Shown here: one piece after another, positions 1-11,174 of the stretch
How positions within the stretch are numbered: the stretch's first letter is position 1
Layout: every line of letters starts with the position of its first letter
NCBI RefSeq assembly: GCF_004319545.1
Contig: NZ_CP036313.1
Location: forward strand, 4,652,501 to 4,716,500
Length of the DNA stretch: 64,000 nucleotides
Source of the DNA: Desulfobacter hydrogenophilus
GTDB lineage: Bacteria; Desulfobacterota; Desulfobacteria; Desulfobacterales; Desulfobacteraceae
Reading direction: 5' to 3'
Notes under the pieces: generated by a model
What the model was told of the DNA's origin: nothing
Seen by the model: only the letters and a program-made list of their open reading frames with translations
Database searches by the model: none
Translations under genes and position numbers: made by a program

Positions 1-1436
<1,436 letters not shown>

Positions 1437-1544
1437 GATAAATAAAAAAATATTATTACCATGAACATGTCTGGTTTATTTCAATCCCAGAACGAAAAAA
1501 CCGTATTTAGACGCAGATGAGTGACTTTGCATCCAAACACAACA

Positions 1545-2852
<1,308 letters not shown>

Positions 2853-3040
2853 TTATTTAACGTTTGCACCGAATTGTCTGAATTAAGACTCAGTCTCTTA
2901 ATATCAATTTGCCAGGGTACATTCAAGGTCTTATCCCACTTTTAATTTGGCAAGCTTGTGCCAACTTTTTAATACATTTTATCCGGTTCATTAAAAGAGA
3001 ATAAAAGCATATACAGCACATGAAGTAAGGCTGCAATACC

Positions 3041-3069
3041 TTGACAAAAAAAGGGCAGTCCTATATTAA
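3041..3069 (+). promoter_or_regulatory. Candidate sigma-70 promoter for adk
   Basis: TTGACA at 3041-3046 and a -10-like TATATT/TATTAA at 3062-3069 give a spacer of 15-17 bases. It lies about 180 bases before adk in the divergent eno-adk gap, so the transcript would carry a long leader. This rests on sequence match alone. Confidence 0.45.
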
Positions 3070-3246
3070 GATTTGTTGATACAGTTATGGGCATATCTTA
3101 CATTTTTCATGACAAGAAGGCCCTGCATCAGATTATGAAAGAACGCCATGCAGTGATCAGTTCTTTTATTTTAAAATATTACGATTTTTTATTATGTCGG
3201 ACGTGTCCCGACAGGACATAAATATAAACAACCTCAAGGAGTAAAG

Positions 3247-3915
3247 ATGAACATCTTATTTTTCGGCCCCAACGGCAGCGGCAAAGGCACCCAGGGAAAA
3301 ATCCTGAAAGACAAATACAATATGGCCCATGTTGAATCCGGTGCAATTTTCCGCGACAACATCAAGGGCGGCACTGAACTTGGCAAAAAAGCCAAAGAAT
3401 ATATTGACAAGGGCGACCTGGTGCCTGATGAAATCACGATTCCCATGATGATCGACCGTATCAAACAGGATGACTGTAAAAACGGCTGGCTGCTGGACGG
3501 TTTTCCAAGAAATAAAGTTCAGTCTGAAAAACTGCATGCCGCACTGAACGAACAGGGCATCAAACTTGACTATGTTATCGAAATGCTGCTGGATCGTGAA
3601 ATTGCCAAAAACAGAATTATGGGCAGACGGTTGTGCGAGAATGACAACAACCACCCCAACAATATTTTCATTGATGCCATTAAGCCCGACGGAGACAAAT
3701 GCCGGGTATGCGGTGGTGCACTGAGCTCCCGTGCAGATGATCAGGACGAGAACGCCATCGACAAACGCCACTCCATTTATTATGACACGGAGACAGGCAC
3801 CCTGGCCTCTTCTTATTACTTCAGAGATCTGCCTGATGCAGATTTCAAATATATCACGCTGAACGGCGAACAGGCACTGCCCGATGTAACGGCAGAACTG
3901 ATTTCCAAACTGTAA
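3247..3915 (+). CDS. adk: Adenylate kinase
   Basis: Catalyses ATP + AMP = 2 ADP. The P-loop reads FGPNGSGKGTQ (residues ~6-16), followed by the AMP-binding region with ESGAIFRDN, and LLDGFPRN near residue 80. The lid has Cys near residue 131 and a CRVCGG pair, which suggests a partly metal-binding lid, but it carries a longer insert (DNNHPNNIFIDAIKPDGDK) than the standard four-Cys lid. At 222 residues it is of normal size. RBS AAGGAG precedes the ATG. A strong terminator follows, so it is a single-gene unit. In sulfate reducers adenylate kinase recycles the AMP made during sulfate activation to APS; that link is general knowledge. Confidence 0.95.
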   Translation: MNILFFGPNGSGKGTQGKILKDKYNMAHVESGAIFRDNIKGGTELGKKAKEYIDKGDLVPDEITIPMMIDRIKQDDCKNGWLLDGFPRNKVQSEKLHAALNEQGIKLDYVIEMLLDREIAKNRIMGRRLCENDNNHPNNIFIDAIKPDGDKCRVCGGALSSRADDQDENAIDKRHSIYYDTETGTLASSYYFRDLPDADFKYITLNGEQALPDVTAELISKL

Positions 3916-3926
3916 AAAGATAGCTT

Positions 3927-3959
3927 ACCCGGACGCATAAATGCGTCCGGGTTTTTTTA
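3927..3959 (+). terminator. Terminator of adk
   Basis: ACCCGGACGCAT, a 2-base loop and ATGCGTCCGGGT, followed by a T run. This is a near-perfect 12-bp stem directly after the adk stop codon. Confidence 0.9.
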
Positions 3960-4100
3960 ATTCAAAAAATTTAACAAATATCAAATCCCTCCATTCATAT
4001 CATGGCTATAAAAAGCCATTTAAGAATTGCTGCACCAACCATTTTTTTCTTGCCTTAACGCATTAAATTTGTTAGAAAGCTCGTTTATAAATATTTTCGT

Positions 4101-4284
4101 ATGAAAGTTAGCATACGTTTTTGAATTACTTTCATGTTTTGTTGTGGGTTGTATCTCGATGCCAATAGACCAAGTCAACCCAAGACTCTTTATATGAAAA
4201 TCAAAACAATTATTGAATTGCTTTCATATTGCGTTATGGATTAGACTTGGTATTGATAGACAGGATCTGTCCATGGCTGCTATA
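4101..4284 (+). repeat. Two-hairpin dispersed repeat, tandem pair upstream of rpsU
   Basis: Two diverged copies (4101-4181 and 4191-4284) of an element of about 95 bases that recurs at 28714-28808 and 60018-60112. Each copy starts with ATGAAA, reaches a matching TTTCAT about 25 bases later, then has a GTTGTGGGTT-like stretch and GATAGACCAAG or similar. The second copy ends with CCATGGCTG. The pair fills the space before rpsU, so it could be its leader RNA or simply a repeat insertion. The rest of 3960-4310 shows no gene. Confidence 0.7.
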
Positions 4285-4315
4285 TTTAAATTTATTTTGA
4301 AAGGGGCGATGCTGC

Positions 4316-4525
4316 TTGAAAGAAATTACTGTCACAGTTATTGACAATGACGTTGAAAAAGCGTTACGCATTCTGAAGAAAAAAATTCAGAATGACGGAC
4401 TGTTTAAACGTCTCAAGGTTAAGAAACATTTTGAAAAACCTTGTCAGTACAGAAGACGTAAGATGAGAGAGGCAATGAGAAGACAACGAATTGCCGCCTC
4501 AAGATCTCGCAGAAGACGTAGCTAA
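4316..4525 (+). CDS. rpsU: 30S ribosomal protein bS21
   Basis: Small-subunit ribosomal protein near the anti-Shine-Dalgarno region of 16S rRNA, involved in initiation. The 69-residue product has typical bS21 features: KEITVTVIDNDVEKALR at the N-terminus, the RLKVKKHFEKP core and a very basic Arg-rich C-terminal tail. The start is TTG at 4316 behind GAAAGGGG; the ATG at 4309 is in another frame. The gene sits between the dispersed repeat pair and its own terminator. Confidence 0.95.
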   Translation: MKEITVTVIDNDVEKALRILKKKIQNDGLFKRLKVKKHFEKPCQYRRRKMREAMRRQRIAASRSRRRRS

Positions 4526-4538
4526 GTATTAAAAAGAC

Positions 4539-4576
4539 CCCGGCATATCAAATTGGCAGATATGCCGGGTTTTTTT
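4539..4576 (+). terminator. Terminator of rpsU
   Basis: CCCGGCATAT (4539-4548) pairs with ATATGCCGGG (4560-4569), followed by seven T. The folC start codon is only 14 bases further on. Confidence 0.9.
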
Positions 4577-4589
4577 ATGGACATTTTTC

Positions 4590-5891
4590 ATGACCCCCCC
4601 CGCCTATAAACTGTGCCTGGAAAAAATTTACAAACTAGGCCGGTTTGGTATCAAGCTTGAGCTGGATACCATTTCAAATATTCTTTCACAACTCAAGACC
4701 CCTCAGAATAATTACAACATGGTTCATGTGGCCGGAACCAACGGCAAGGGATCCACGGCGACCTGTATTGCGGCAATCCTCAGCGCTGCCGGGTTTAAAA
4801 CGGGTATCTACACAAGCCCTCACCTGGTCCGATTCAATGAACGCATCTGCGTGAACGGGCAACAGATCAGTGATGCAGATGTGGTCAGTGCATACGAGGC
4901 GGTGAACGCTGCCGACAATGGATCGCGCCGGGCCACCTTTTTTGAAATTGTCACGGCCATGGCCTTTTATCATTTTGCCAAAGAGACGGTGGAATGGGCG
5001 GTCATTGAAACCGGCATGGGGGGCAGATTTGACGCCACCAACGTTATTACGCCAAATGTCAGTGTTATCACCAACCTTTCCATTGAGCACAGCGATTACC
5101 TTGGACATACCATCAGGGATCTGGCCCGGGAAAAAGGCGGTATCATAAAACCAGGAGTGCCTGCAGTTACGGCCGTATCCCAGCCATCGGGAATGGACAA
5201 GCTGACTAAGATCTCCAACGATAAAGGATCAGCCCTTTACCTGTTCAAAAATGACTTTTTTATCCGCAAAATCCCTGACCAGCCAGCATATAATTACAAG
5301 GGACTTTATCAAAAGTTTAAAGGTCTGACCAAACCTTTACCCGGAGAACACCAGCGGGAGAACCTCGCTTTGGCCCTGGCGGCCGTTGAGCTTATTTTTG
5401 AACAAAACAAAGAAACAGATCCACGATATGAACTGACCCAGGAATTAATTCATAAAGGGCTTGCCCGGGTCCATTGGCCTGGCCGCCTTGAAAAAGTCAT
5501 GGATCACCCCCTGGTTATCCTGGACGGGGCCCACAATCTCAGGGCATCTGTTCTGCTGGGCAAATACCTCAAGCAGACTTTAGGGAATAAAAGACTGACA
5601 CTTGTCATCGGCATCCTGGATGATAAACCCTATGAAGCCATGCTGGCCCAACTTTTGCCCAGGGCCCAGCGGGTTATTGTAACCAAAGCCAAAATCGACC
5701 GCAGCATTGAGTCTGCAGTATTGGCCGCAGCAGTCAAAAAAATATTCAAAGGGGACTTGCAGGTTATCGAAGATGTACAAGATGCGGTATCTTACGCAAT
5801 TTTGACGAGTTGTAAGAACGACGCCATCTGTATTGCAGGTTCCCTTTATGTGGCCGGCGAGGCTAAGGAAAAATTTGATAGCCTCAAATAA
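4590..5891 (+). CDS. folC: Bifunctional folylpolyglutamate synthase/dihydrofolate synthase
   Basis: Adds glutamate to dihydropteroate and lengthens the polyglutamate tail of folates. The 433-residue product shows the family P-loop region MVHVAGTNGKGSTATC (residues ~44-59), TSPHLVRFNERI, the ETGMGGRFDATN motif and the C-terminal-domain motif ILDGAHN. Length is normal. The ATG at 4590 has no clear Shine-Dalgarno site and lies right after the rpsU terminator, so read-through past rpsU or a promoter inside that terminator region may drive it. One-carbon folate metabolism would be important if the host uses the Wood-Ljungdahl route (inference). Confidence 0.94.
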   Translation: MTPPAYKLCLEKIYKLGRFGIKLELDTISNILSQLKTPQNNYNMVHVAGTNGKGSTATCIAAILSAAGFKTGIYTSPHLVRFNERICVNGQQISDADVVSAYEAVNAADNGSRRATFFEIVTAMAFYHFAKETVEWAVIETGMGGRFDATNVITPNVSVITNLSIEHSDYLGHTIRDLAREKGGIIKPGVPAVTAVSQPSGMDKLTKISNDKGSALYLFKNDFFIRKIPDQPAYNYKGLYQKFKGLTKPLPGEHQRENLALALAAVELIFEQNKETDPRYELTQELIHKGLARVHWPGRLEKVMDHPLVILDGAHNLRASVLLGKYLKQTLGNKRLTLVIGILDDKPYEAMLAQLLPRAQRVIVTKAKIDRSIESAVLAAAVKKIFKGDLQVIEDVQDAVSYAILTSCKNDAICIAGSLYVAGEAKEKFDSLK

Positions 5892-6343
5892 CCTACCCAT
5901 TTAAAAGTGGCGACCATTGTAGGACAAATGTTTTAAAATTTTAATTGGGCATCTTAATTTCTTACTCATTCATAGCGGCTTAGTGATGGAGAGTCCTATC
6001 TCGATTCGCATATATTCCAGACGGTTCCGCCCTTGTTTTCTGCTAATACTTCTGTTAATACTGTATACATCAATAGAATTCACGTATGGGAGTTGCATCC
6101 CATAGTTCATAGTATGGGTATTTCCATTTCCTAACACCCAACAGCTCGCCCGAAGGGCGATAATTTAACGGCCATGCCGGGCGCATCAAACGGATCAAGT
6201 AATCTACGGTCCTAAATTCACGCACGGCGCCGGTCAGCACCACGATTATGCCATCAAATATTGAAATAAGGAGGTGATGCGTTAAAAATTTTATGGTTAA
6301 AAATGTATAAATACGCCAACTATTTAAGAAGGAGGATCATGAC
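5892..6343 (+). other. Intergenic region without a clear gene
   Basis: About 450 bases. A GC-rich stretch near 6150-6260 looks like decayed coding sequence; one frame before a TGA at about 6270 reads FTHGAGQHHDYAIKY. I could not assign it to a family with any confidence. A small hairpin CGCCCGAAGGGCG is present near 6148. The final bases hold the strong AAGGAGG-type RBS of the next gene. Confidence 0.4.
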
Positions 6344-7729
6344 ATGAAAAAGAAAAATATGTTCATTAAATGCTTCAATATCTGGATTATGTTGCTCGTT
6401 GGAATAAGCGCGACAGCAGTTTATGCACAGCAAGCTAAAGTCGTTTCCAGCTATGGGCCGATAAACCAAACAGAAACCTTCGAGCAAATCAAAGCGGCAC
6501 GCATGGCAGTGAAAAGCGAGCGTGCCGAACGCCAAAAAAAATTATTAAACGCACGATATGACCTTTCAAAAAAGACAACGGATGAGGTCACAATGTCGGG
6601 AGGAAAGCCCATCCCAGTCGGACCGACAGCGAACCTTCACGGAACAACCTGGGAAAAGCTTGATAAAATGACTCCCGAACAAATAAAAAAACAAGGGTTA
6701 TTCCCTTACAAGCCGTTACCTTTTGCTGACCATGCTGAAGGAGGTATGCTTTTCCCGGAGATGATCACAAAATCTTTGCCCAGGCTGGTTCGTTTTGACT
6801 TGGATTTCGACCTGCCCGAACATATTCTTCCAGACCCTGTCCCAGCAATTTATCTGACCACCCGTCCCGACCTTGGCGATGTGGCAAAGGGACGACTGAT
6901 TACCATCGAAAATTATTATGAAATCTTTAACGGTATTTTGAACCCCAAACAGCTTGAGGGTCTCAGGCTCCTGGTTACCCAATTCCCCCAACAACAATTT
7001 AACGCGACCGAAGACCGCCGAACCGACCGGCCTGACGGCATGTTGGGCGTAACCTGTTTCGATTGTCATGCCAATGGCCATACTAACGGCGCCAACCATC
7101 TAGTTGGTGACATTCGACCCCAGGAATTTAGGCACCGCATTGAAACCCCTACCTTGAGAGGAATGAATATCCAGAGACTTTTCGGTTCCCAGCGTGCGCT
7201 TAAAACCGTAGAAGATTTCACCGAATTTGAACAGCGCGCCGCTTACTTTGACGGAGACATCTGCATGGCTGTTAAAAAAGGGGTTAATGTTCTTGAAAGA
7301 GGCTCCCAGGTACACGCCATGGCAGAATTTCTTGCAATTCTCGATTTTCCTCCAGCCTCTAAGCTCAACATTTACGGAGAGCTGGACCAGACCAAGGCGA
7401 ACGATAGCGAACTGCGCGGTGAGACGCTTTTCAACGATAAGGCTAGATGCGCCGTATGCCACCCAGCCCCATACTACACTGATAATAATATGCATAACCT
7501 CAAAGCAGAGCGTTTTTACAAACAAGAACTGGCAAATGATATGATGATGGCCCACGATGGCCCCATTAAGACGTTCCCCTTGAGAGGCATCAAAGACTCC
7601 CCCCCATATATGCACGACGGAAGATGTTTCACCCTTGAGGATACAGTGGAATATTTTAATCTTATTCAGCAACTTCACTTGAAGGCTCAGGAAAAAGAGG
7701 ATCTGGTTGCTTTCTTGCGCGCTTTATAG
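6344..7729 (+). CDS. Periplasmic diheme cytochrome c, CcpA/MauG-like
   Basis: A secreted diheme protein of the bacterial cytochrome c peroxidase/MauG superfamily; in that family the two hemes reduce peroxide or oxidise a partner. The 461-residue product has a signal peptide (lysines then IWIMLLVGISATAVYA, cleavage near residue 28) and two heme sites, CFDCH at ~238 and CAVCH at ~369. The C-terminal FPLRGIKDSPPYMHDGRCFT stretch (~407-426) is typical of the superfamily, with the Met as a possible axial ligand. The N-terminal ~200 residues are not recognised. RBS AAGGAGG precedes the ATG. It appears monocistronic. The exact substrate is unknown. Confidence 0.8.
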   Translation: MKKKNMFIKCFNIWIMLLVGISATAVYAQQAKVVSSYGPINQTETFEQIKAARMAVKSERAERQKKLLNARYDLSKKTTDEVTMSGGKPIPVGPTANLHGTTWEKLDKMTPEQIKKQGLFPYKPLPFADHAEGGMLFPEMITKSLPRLVRFDLDFDLPEHILPDPVPAIYLTTRPDLGDVAKGRLITIENYYEIFNGILNPKQLEGLRLLVTQFPQQQFNATEDRRTDRPDGMLGVTCFDCHANGHTNGANHLVGDIRPQEFRHRIETPTLRGMNIQRLFGSQRALKTVEDFTEFEQRAAYFDGDICMAVKKGVNVLERGSQVHAMAEFLAILDFPPASKLNIYGELDQTKANDSELRGETLFNDKARCAVCHPAPYYTDNNMHNLKAERFYKQELANDMMMAHDGPIKTFPLRGIKDSPPYMHDGRCFTLEDTVEYFNLIQQLHLKAQEKEDLVAFLRAL

Positions 7730-7749
7730 GAATATTTAGGTGGGTCAAA

Positions 7750-7779
7750 TGAGGGGCAGAGGAGTGCCCCTCATTTTTT
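7750..7779 (+). terminator. Terminator of the diheme cytochrome gene
   Basis: TGAGGGGCA, a short loop, TGCCCCTCA, then TTTTTT. Confidence 0.9.
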
Positions 7780-7906
7780 GTGCGAGGTGCACATATCCAA
7801 AAAACGTATTAATACGAAGGTCTGCAAAAATGGATTTACGGCCTGAAGTCCCAAATTGTAAAAAAACCGGGGTTAAAAATTTGGAGCATCGTTCAATCGG
7901 CATCAT

Positions 7907-8110
7907 GTGTCCAAAATGAAATCGGGATCAAAAAAATTATCCAGTATTGACATTCAGCGGCAATTGAGGCATAAGAATGCAACCATGATGGATCACGACT
8001 TAAATGAACTGGGAAATGAAAGCAATGCCGCAAGTGTCATTGAAAAAATTCAGGCCCATCCCAGATTAAAAAGTGTAGTCATCCTTCAAAAAAATGATTT
8101 GGCATCCTAA
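7907..8110 (+). CDS. Small hypothetical protein
   Basis: Encodes 67 residues from GTG at 7907, or 64 from ATG at 7916. There is no signal peptide or membrane segment. The sequence is polar and largely helical (SSIDIQRQLRHKNATMMDHD, then ASVIEKIQAHPRLKSVVILQ). No family is recognised. It lies just before tRNA-Arg, and the RBS is weak (GGAG about 20 bases upstream). Codon use is plausible but it may not be translated. Confidence 0.4.
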   Translation: MSKMKSGSKKLSSIDIQRQLRHKNATMMDHDLNELGNESNAASVIEKIQAHPRLKSVVILQKNDLAS

Positions 8111-8128
8111 GCGTGTCAAAAAGTTTAT

Positions 8129-8204
8129 GCGCCCGTAGTGCAGTGGATAGCACGTCAGCCTCCGAAGCTGAAGATCGCTGGTTCGATTCCAGCCGGGCGT
8201 ACCA
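8129..8204 (+). tRNA. tRNA-Arg (anticodon CCG)
   Basis: Cloverleaf read by eye. Acceptor GCGCCCG pairs with CGGGCGT, the D arm is GTGC/GCAC, and the anticodon stem TCAGC/GCTGA encloses loop CTCCGAA with anticodon CCG at 8162-8164. The T arm is GCTGG-TTCGATT-CCAGC, with discriminator A and an encoded CCA. It decodes CGG. Confidence 0.95.
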
Positions 8205-8220
8205 TCTATAACAACCAACC

Positions 8221-9474
8221 ATGAAACCATTCCATAGAACAGGCTTACGCATCGGACTGATCTCCTACCGGTCCAACCCCCATTGCGGGGGACAGGGTGT
8301 TTATATCCGTCATTTAAGCCATGCGTTGTCTGATCTTGGTCACCGGGTGGAAGTTATTGCCGGCCCCCCAAACCCTTTAGTCAATGCCGGTGTCAACCTT
8401 ACCATGCTCGACACCCTGGATTTATATAACCCGGAAAATTTATTCCGAACGCCCCGTATTGAGGAACTCAAAGACCCGGTCAACCTCATTGAATGGCTTG
8501 ACATCTGCGCCATGGGATATCCCGAACCCATGACATTCGGCATGCGGGTGAAGCGATATATGAAGGGCAGGACAAAAAGCTATGACATTATCCATGACAA
8601 CCAAAGCCTTTCCTACGGTATGTTGGCCCTTGCCCGGGACCTGCCCATAACCGCCACGATCCATCATCCCATGACCGTGGACCGCCGCCTGGCGGTCAAA
8701 GCCACCAGGTCTTTTTATAAAAAACTTAAAACCCTTCGCTGGTACTCCTTTATCGGCATGCAAAAACGTGTTGCCCGAAGAATACCGTCCATAATCACGG
8801 TATCCGACAGCTCCAAAACAGATATTGCCAAAGAATTTAAAATCCCCGCATCAAGATTCAAAACCATTCCCAACGGCATTGATCTGGATAATTTTTTCCC
8901 CCTGGATCATGTAAAAAAGGACTCCGGCCGCCTGATCGTCACCAACAGTGCGGATATGCCCCTAAAAGGCTTATACCACCTGCTTTACGCAATTAAAGGG
9001 GTGTTAAAGCACAGGAATGTCTCCTTAACGGTCATTGGCACACCCAAAAAGAACGGTGGCATCGAAAATCTGGTTAAAAAGCTTGATCTTGTCCGCCATA
9101 TAGACTTTACCGGCCGCATTGACCACCAGCGGTTTGTCCGGGAATATGCAAAATCCCAGATTGCGGTGGTACCCTCCATGTACGAAGGATTTGGTTTACC
9201 GGTTGGGGAGGCCATGGCCTGCCGGGTACCGGTAATTTCCACAACCGGCGGAGCCTTGCCCGAAGTGGCAGGAGATGCGGCAAAACTTGTCCCCCCCGGG
9301 GATGCCAAAGCGCTTGAAAAGGCCATCATTGAACTACTTGATGATGAAAAGCAGCGTGAAGATCTGGCCTGCCGGGGCTATGAACGGGTAACAAGAGAAT
9401 TTACCTGGGAAAAATGCGCCATACGCACGGCCCAAGTCTACCGGGAGGTGATAAATGATTACCGTGGACTTTAA
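8221..9474 (+). CDS. Glycosyltransferase family 4 protein
   Basis: A GT-B retaining glycosyltransferase likely to act on a lipid- or glycan-linked acceptor in envelope polysaccharide synthesis. The 417-residue product has the N-terminal Rossmann half with a GGQGVYIRHL loop near residue 23. The C-terminal nucleotide-sugar half contains PSMYEGFGLPVGEAMACRVP (~318-337), including the family E-x7-E motif, then GGALPEVAGDAA. It overlaps the downstream methyltransferase by 20 bases, so the two are translated together. The acceptor and sugar cannot be told from sequence. It begins 17 bases after tRNA-Arg. Confidence 0.85.
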   Translation: MKPFHRTGLRIGLISYRSNPHCGGQGVYIRHLSHALSDLGHRVEVIAGPPNPLVNAGVNLTMLDTLDLYNPENLFRTPRIEELKDPVNLIEWLDICAMGYPEPMTFGMRVKRYMKGRTKSYDIIHDNQSLSYGMLALARDLPITATIHHPMTVDRRLAVKATRSFYKKLKTLRWYSFIGMQKRVARRIPSIITVSDSSKTDIAKEFKIPASRFKTIPNGIDLDNFFPLDHVKKDSGRLIVTNSADMPLKGLYHLLYAIKGVLKHRNVSLTVIGTPKKNGGIENLVKKLDLVRHIDFTGRIDHQRFVREYAKSQIAVVPSMYEGFGLPVGEAMACRVPVISTTGGALPEVAGDAAKLVPPGDAKALEKAIIELLDDEKQREDLACRGYERVTREFTWEKCAIRTAQVYREVINDYRGL

Positions 9475-10168
9475 ACGTCTGGGCATTGCCCCCGGCAATC
9501 GGGTTCTGGACATCGGATGCGGCGAGGGCCGCCACACCATCAGGGCCTGTCGGGAATCCGGTGCCATCTGCATTGGTGCGGACTTTAAATTTGACAACCT
9601 GCTCACCACCAAAGGCAAACTTGAATTTCACGAGGGGTTAAATGACCTATCCTGCAGGAACTGGGGGTTGTCCGCCATGGATATCATGGCGCTTCCCTTT
9701 GAGGATAACAGTTTTGATGTGGTGATCTGCTCGGAGGTTTTGGAGCATATCCCGGATGACGAAAAAGCTGTTTCAGAACTGATTCGAATCGTCAAACCGG
9801 GCAAAACACTGGCCGTAAGTGTTCCCCGGGCCTGGCCCGAATGGATCTGCTGGCAGCTGTCGGATGAATATCACAACGCCAATATGGGTCATGTGAGAAT
9901 CTACGGCAAACAAGAAATTATTGAAAGAATCAGGGGCAAAGGCCCAAAGTACCTGGGTTGTCATTATGCCCACAGCATCCACAGCCCCTATTGGTGGCTC
10001 AAATGCCTTGTGGGGGTGACCCGCACGGATTCGCTCGCCGTAAATCTCTACCACAGACTCTTATTATGGGACCTCATGAAAAAGCCGGCACTGACCAGCA
10101 CTATTGACCACCTGCTTAACCCGGTACTTGGGAAAAGCCTGGTTCTGTATTTCAAAAAACCGATTTGA
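9455..10168 (+). CDS. Class I SAM-dependent methyltransferase
   Basis: A Rossmann-fold methyltransferase of the UbiE/methyltransf_11 type. It has motif I VLDIGCGEGRH (~20-30), an acidic motif II region (GADFKFDNLL), MALPFEDNSFDVVICSEVLE (~75-94) and the post-motif IVKPGKTLAVSVP. The 237-residue length is normal. The start lies inside the end of the glycosyltransferase gene behind GGGAGG, indicating coupling; methylation of a sugar or glycolipid made by its partner is an inference. Nothing in the sequence identifies the substrate. Confidence 0.8.
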   Translation: MITVDFKRLGIAPGNRVLDIGCGEGRHTIRACRESGAICIGADFKFDNLLTTKGKLEFHEGLNDLSCRNWGLSAMDIMALPFEDNSFDVVICSEVLEHIPDDEKAVSELIRIVKPGKTLAVSVPRAWPEWICWQLSDEYHNANMGHVRIYGKQEIIERIRGKGPKYLGCHYAHSIHSPYWWLKCLVGVTRTDSLAVNLYHRLLLWDLMKKPALTSTIDHLLNPVLGKSLVLYFKKPI

Positions 10169-10177
10169 ACAGGGCTT

Positions 10178-10319
10178 AGAGCCTGTTTAAAATTGCTACA
10201 TTGTGGTCGCTTGGCATTTTTTGTTTCTTGATTTTCATTGCTGTACAGTGAATTTTTACCATTTTTATTAAATTTAAACTCACAGCGTACTACGCTGTGG
10301 TATTTTTTAAACAGACTCT
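10178..10319. repeat. Short inverted-repeat element
   Basis: AGAGCCTGTTTAAAA (10178-10192) is matched in inverted orientation by TTTTTAAACAGACTCT (10304-10319), enclosing ~110 bases with no open frame. Near the right end is a perfect palindrome CACAGCGTA-C-TACGCTGTG (10281-10299). It fits a MITE-like insertion between the convergent methyltransferase and PagL-like genes, and its right end touches the latter's stop codon. Confidence 0.6.
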
Positions 10320-10852
10320 TAAAAGAACCAGGTCAGGGTACCTATCAAAATATCAATGCCATCGTTAGGCTCTTTTAAAGCGGCGTTAGAATAATGCATG
10401 TAGCGAAAACTGATATCCATATTTTTGATTCTGATACCAGCCCCAACCCTGTCTTCAAACAGAAAATTTGAAGAGAGATCTCTGTTATCGATAATATAAT
10501 TGTCCAGATAAGCAGCACCAATCCCCGCCTCTATATATGGATACCAGGTCGCATTTCCTACATTAAATACATACTGGAAGACCGGAGACAATGCGACTGC
10601 GTTCACATCATCACCCCCGTTTTTCCAGCGGTTATAGGAAAGTTCAAAATAACCGCACACATAACCGGTTTTGCTCTCAATCCATTTTACATGCCACTGT
10701 TTTAAAATTCCTGCACGATAAATATCAATATTATCAGCACTTTGACCATACCCCAAGGAAACGCCCCATCCGCTAAGCCCGGAAAGGTCCTGAGCTGCGG
10801 CACAGGTACTTGTACAAATAAAACAAATCAATAAAAACAGAAATTTTTTCAT
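10319..10852 (-). CDS. Lipid A 3-O-deacylase-like outer-membrane protein (PagL family)
   Basis: PagL enzymes are 8-stranded outer-membrane barrels that remove the 3-O acyl chain of lipid A. The 177-residue product has a signal peptide (KKFLFLLICFICTSTCAAA, cleavage near 20), amphipathic beta strands and the active-site stretch FRYMHYSNAALKEPNDGID, and it ends in a C-terminal Phe. His and Ser of the triad are present. The position matching the catalytic Glu of Pseudomonas PagL appears to be Asp, by my alignment from memory. It ends inside an inverted-repeat element and is convergent with the methyltransferase gene. Confidence 0.75.
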   Translation of the reverse strand: MKKFLFLLICFICTSTCAAAQDLSGLSGWGVSLGYGQSADNIDIYRAGILKQWHVKWIESKTGYVCGYFELSYNRWKNGGDDVNAVALSPVFQYVFNVGNATWYPYIEAGIGAAYLDNYIIDNRDLSSNFLFEDRVGAGIRIKNMDISFRYMHYSNAALKEPNDGIDILIGTLTWFF

Positions 10853-11077
10853 ATTTTCCCTTTTTTGCGAAACCTATTCTGCTACCGGAAAAAGCTTTGC
10901 CAACAGCATTGGATATAAAGATAATTGCGGTACTCAATACACTATTCTCAGACAAAAATAAATATTTGCCATAAATTTTTTCTCAACTAAAAATCATGAG
11001 GAACAATGATGTCCCTCAAACGGAACAAAAGCCCTAAACACAGCAACTTTCATTCGGAAATCAAAGCAGGTTTACCC

Positions 11078-11106
11078 TTGACATAAAATTGGCGGGAGTT
11101 TATATC
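11078..11106 (+). promoter_or_regulatory. Candidate promoter of the dsrMKJOP operon
   Basis: TTGACA (11078-11083), a 17-base spacer and TATATC (11101-11106), 69 bases before the first gene. A second TTGACA lies at 11134. The match to the sigma-70 consensus is good; no operator was recognised. Confidence 0.55.
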
Positions 11107-11174
11107 CTTCTAACAATTGCGCAAAATAACCCGTTGACATTTTATAAATATTATAAATTAAAGATTACTATACA

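Noticed and set aside
3087..3221. 44-codon leader peptide before adk
   Set aside because: Weak RBS and no recognisable sequence; the region more likely is untranslated leader after the promoter at 3041.
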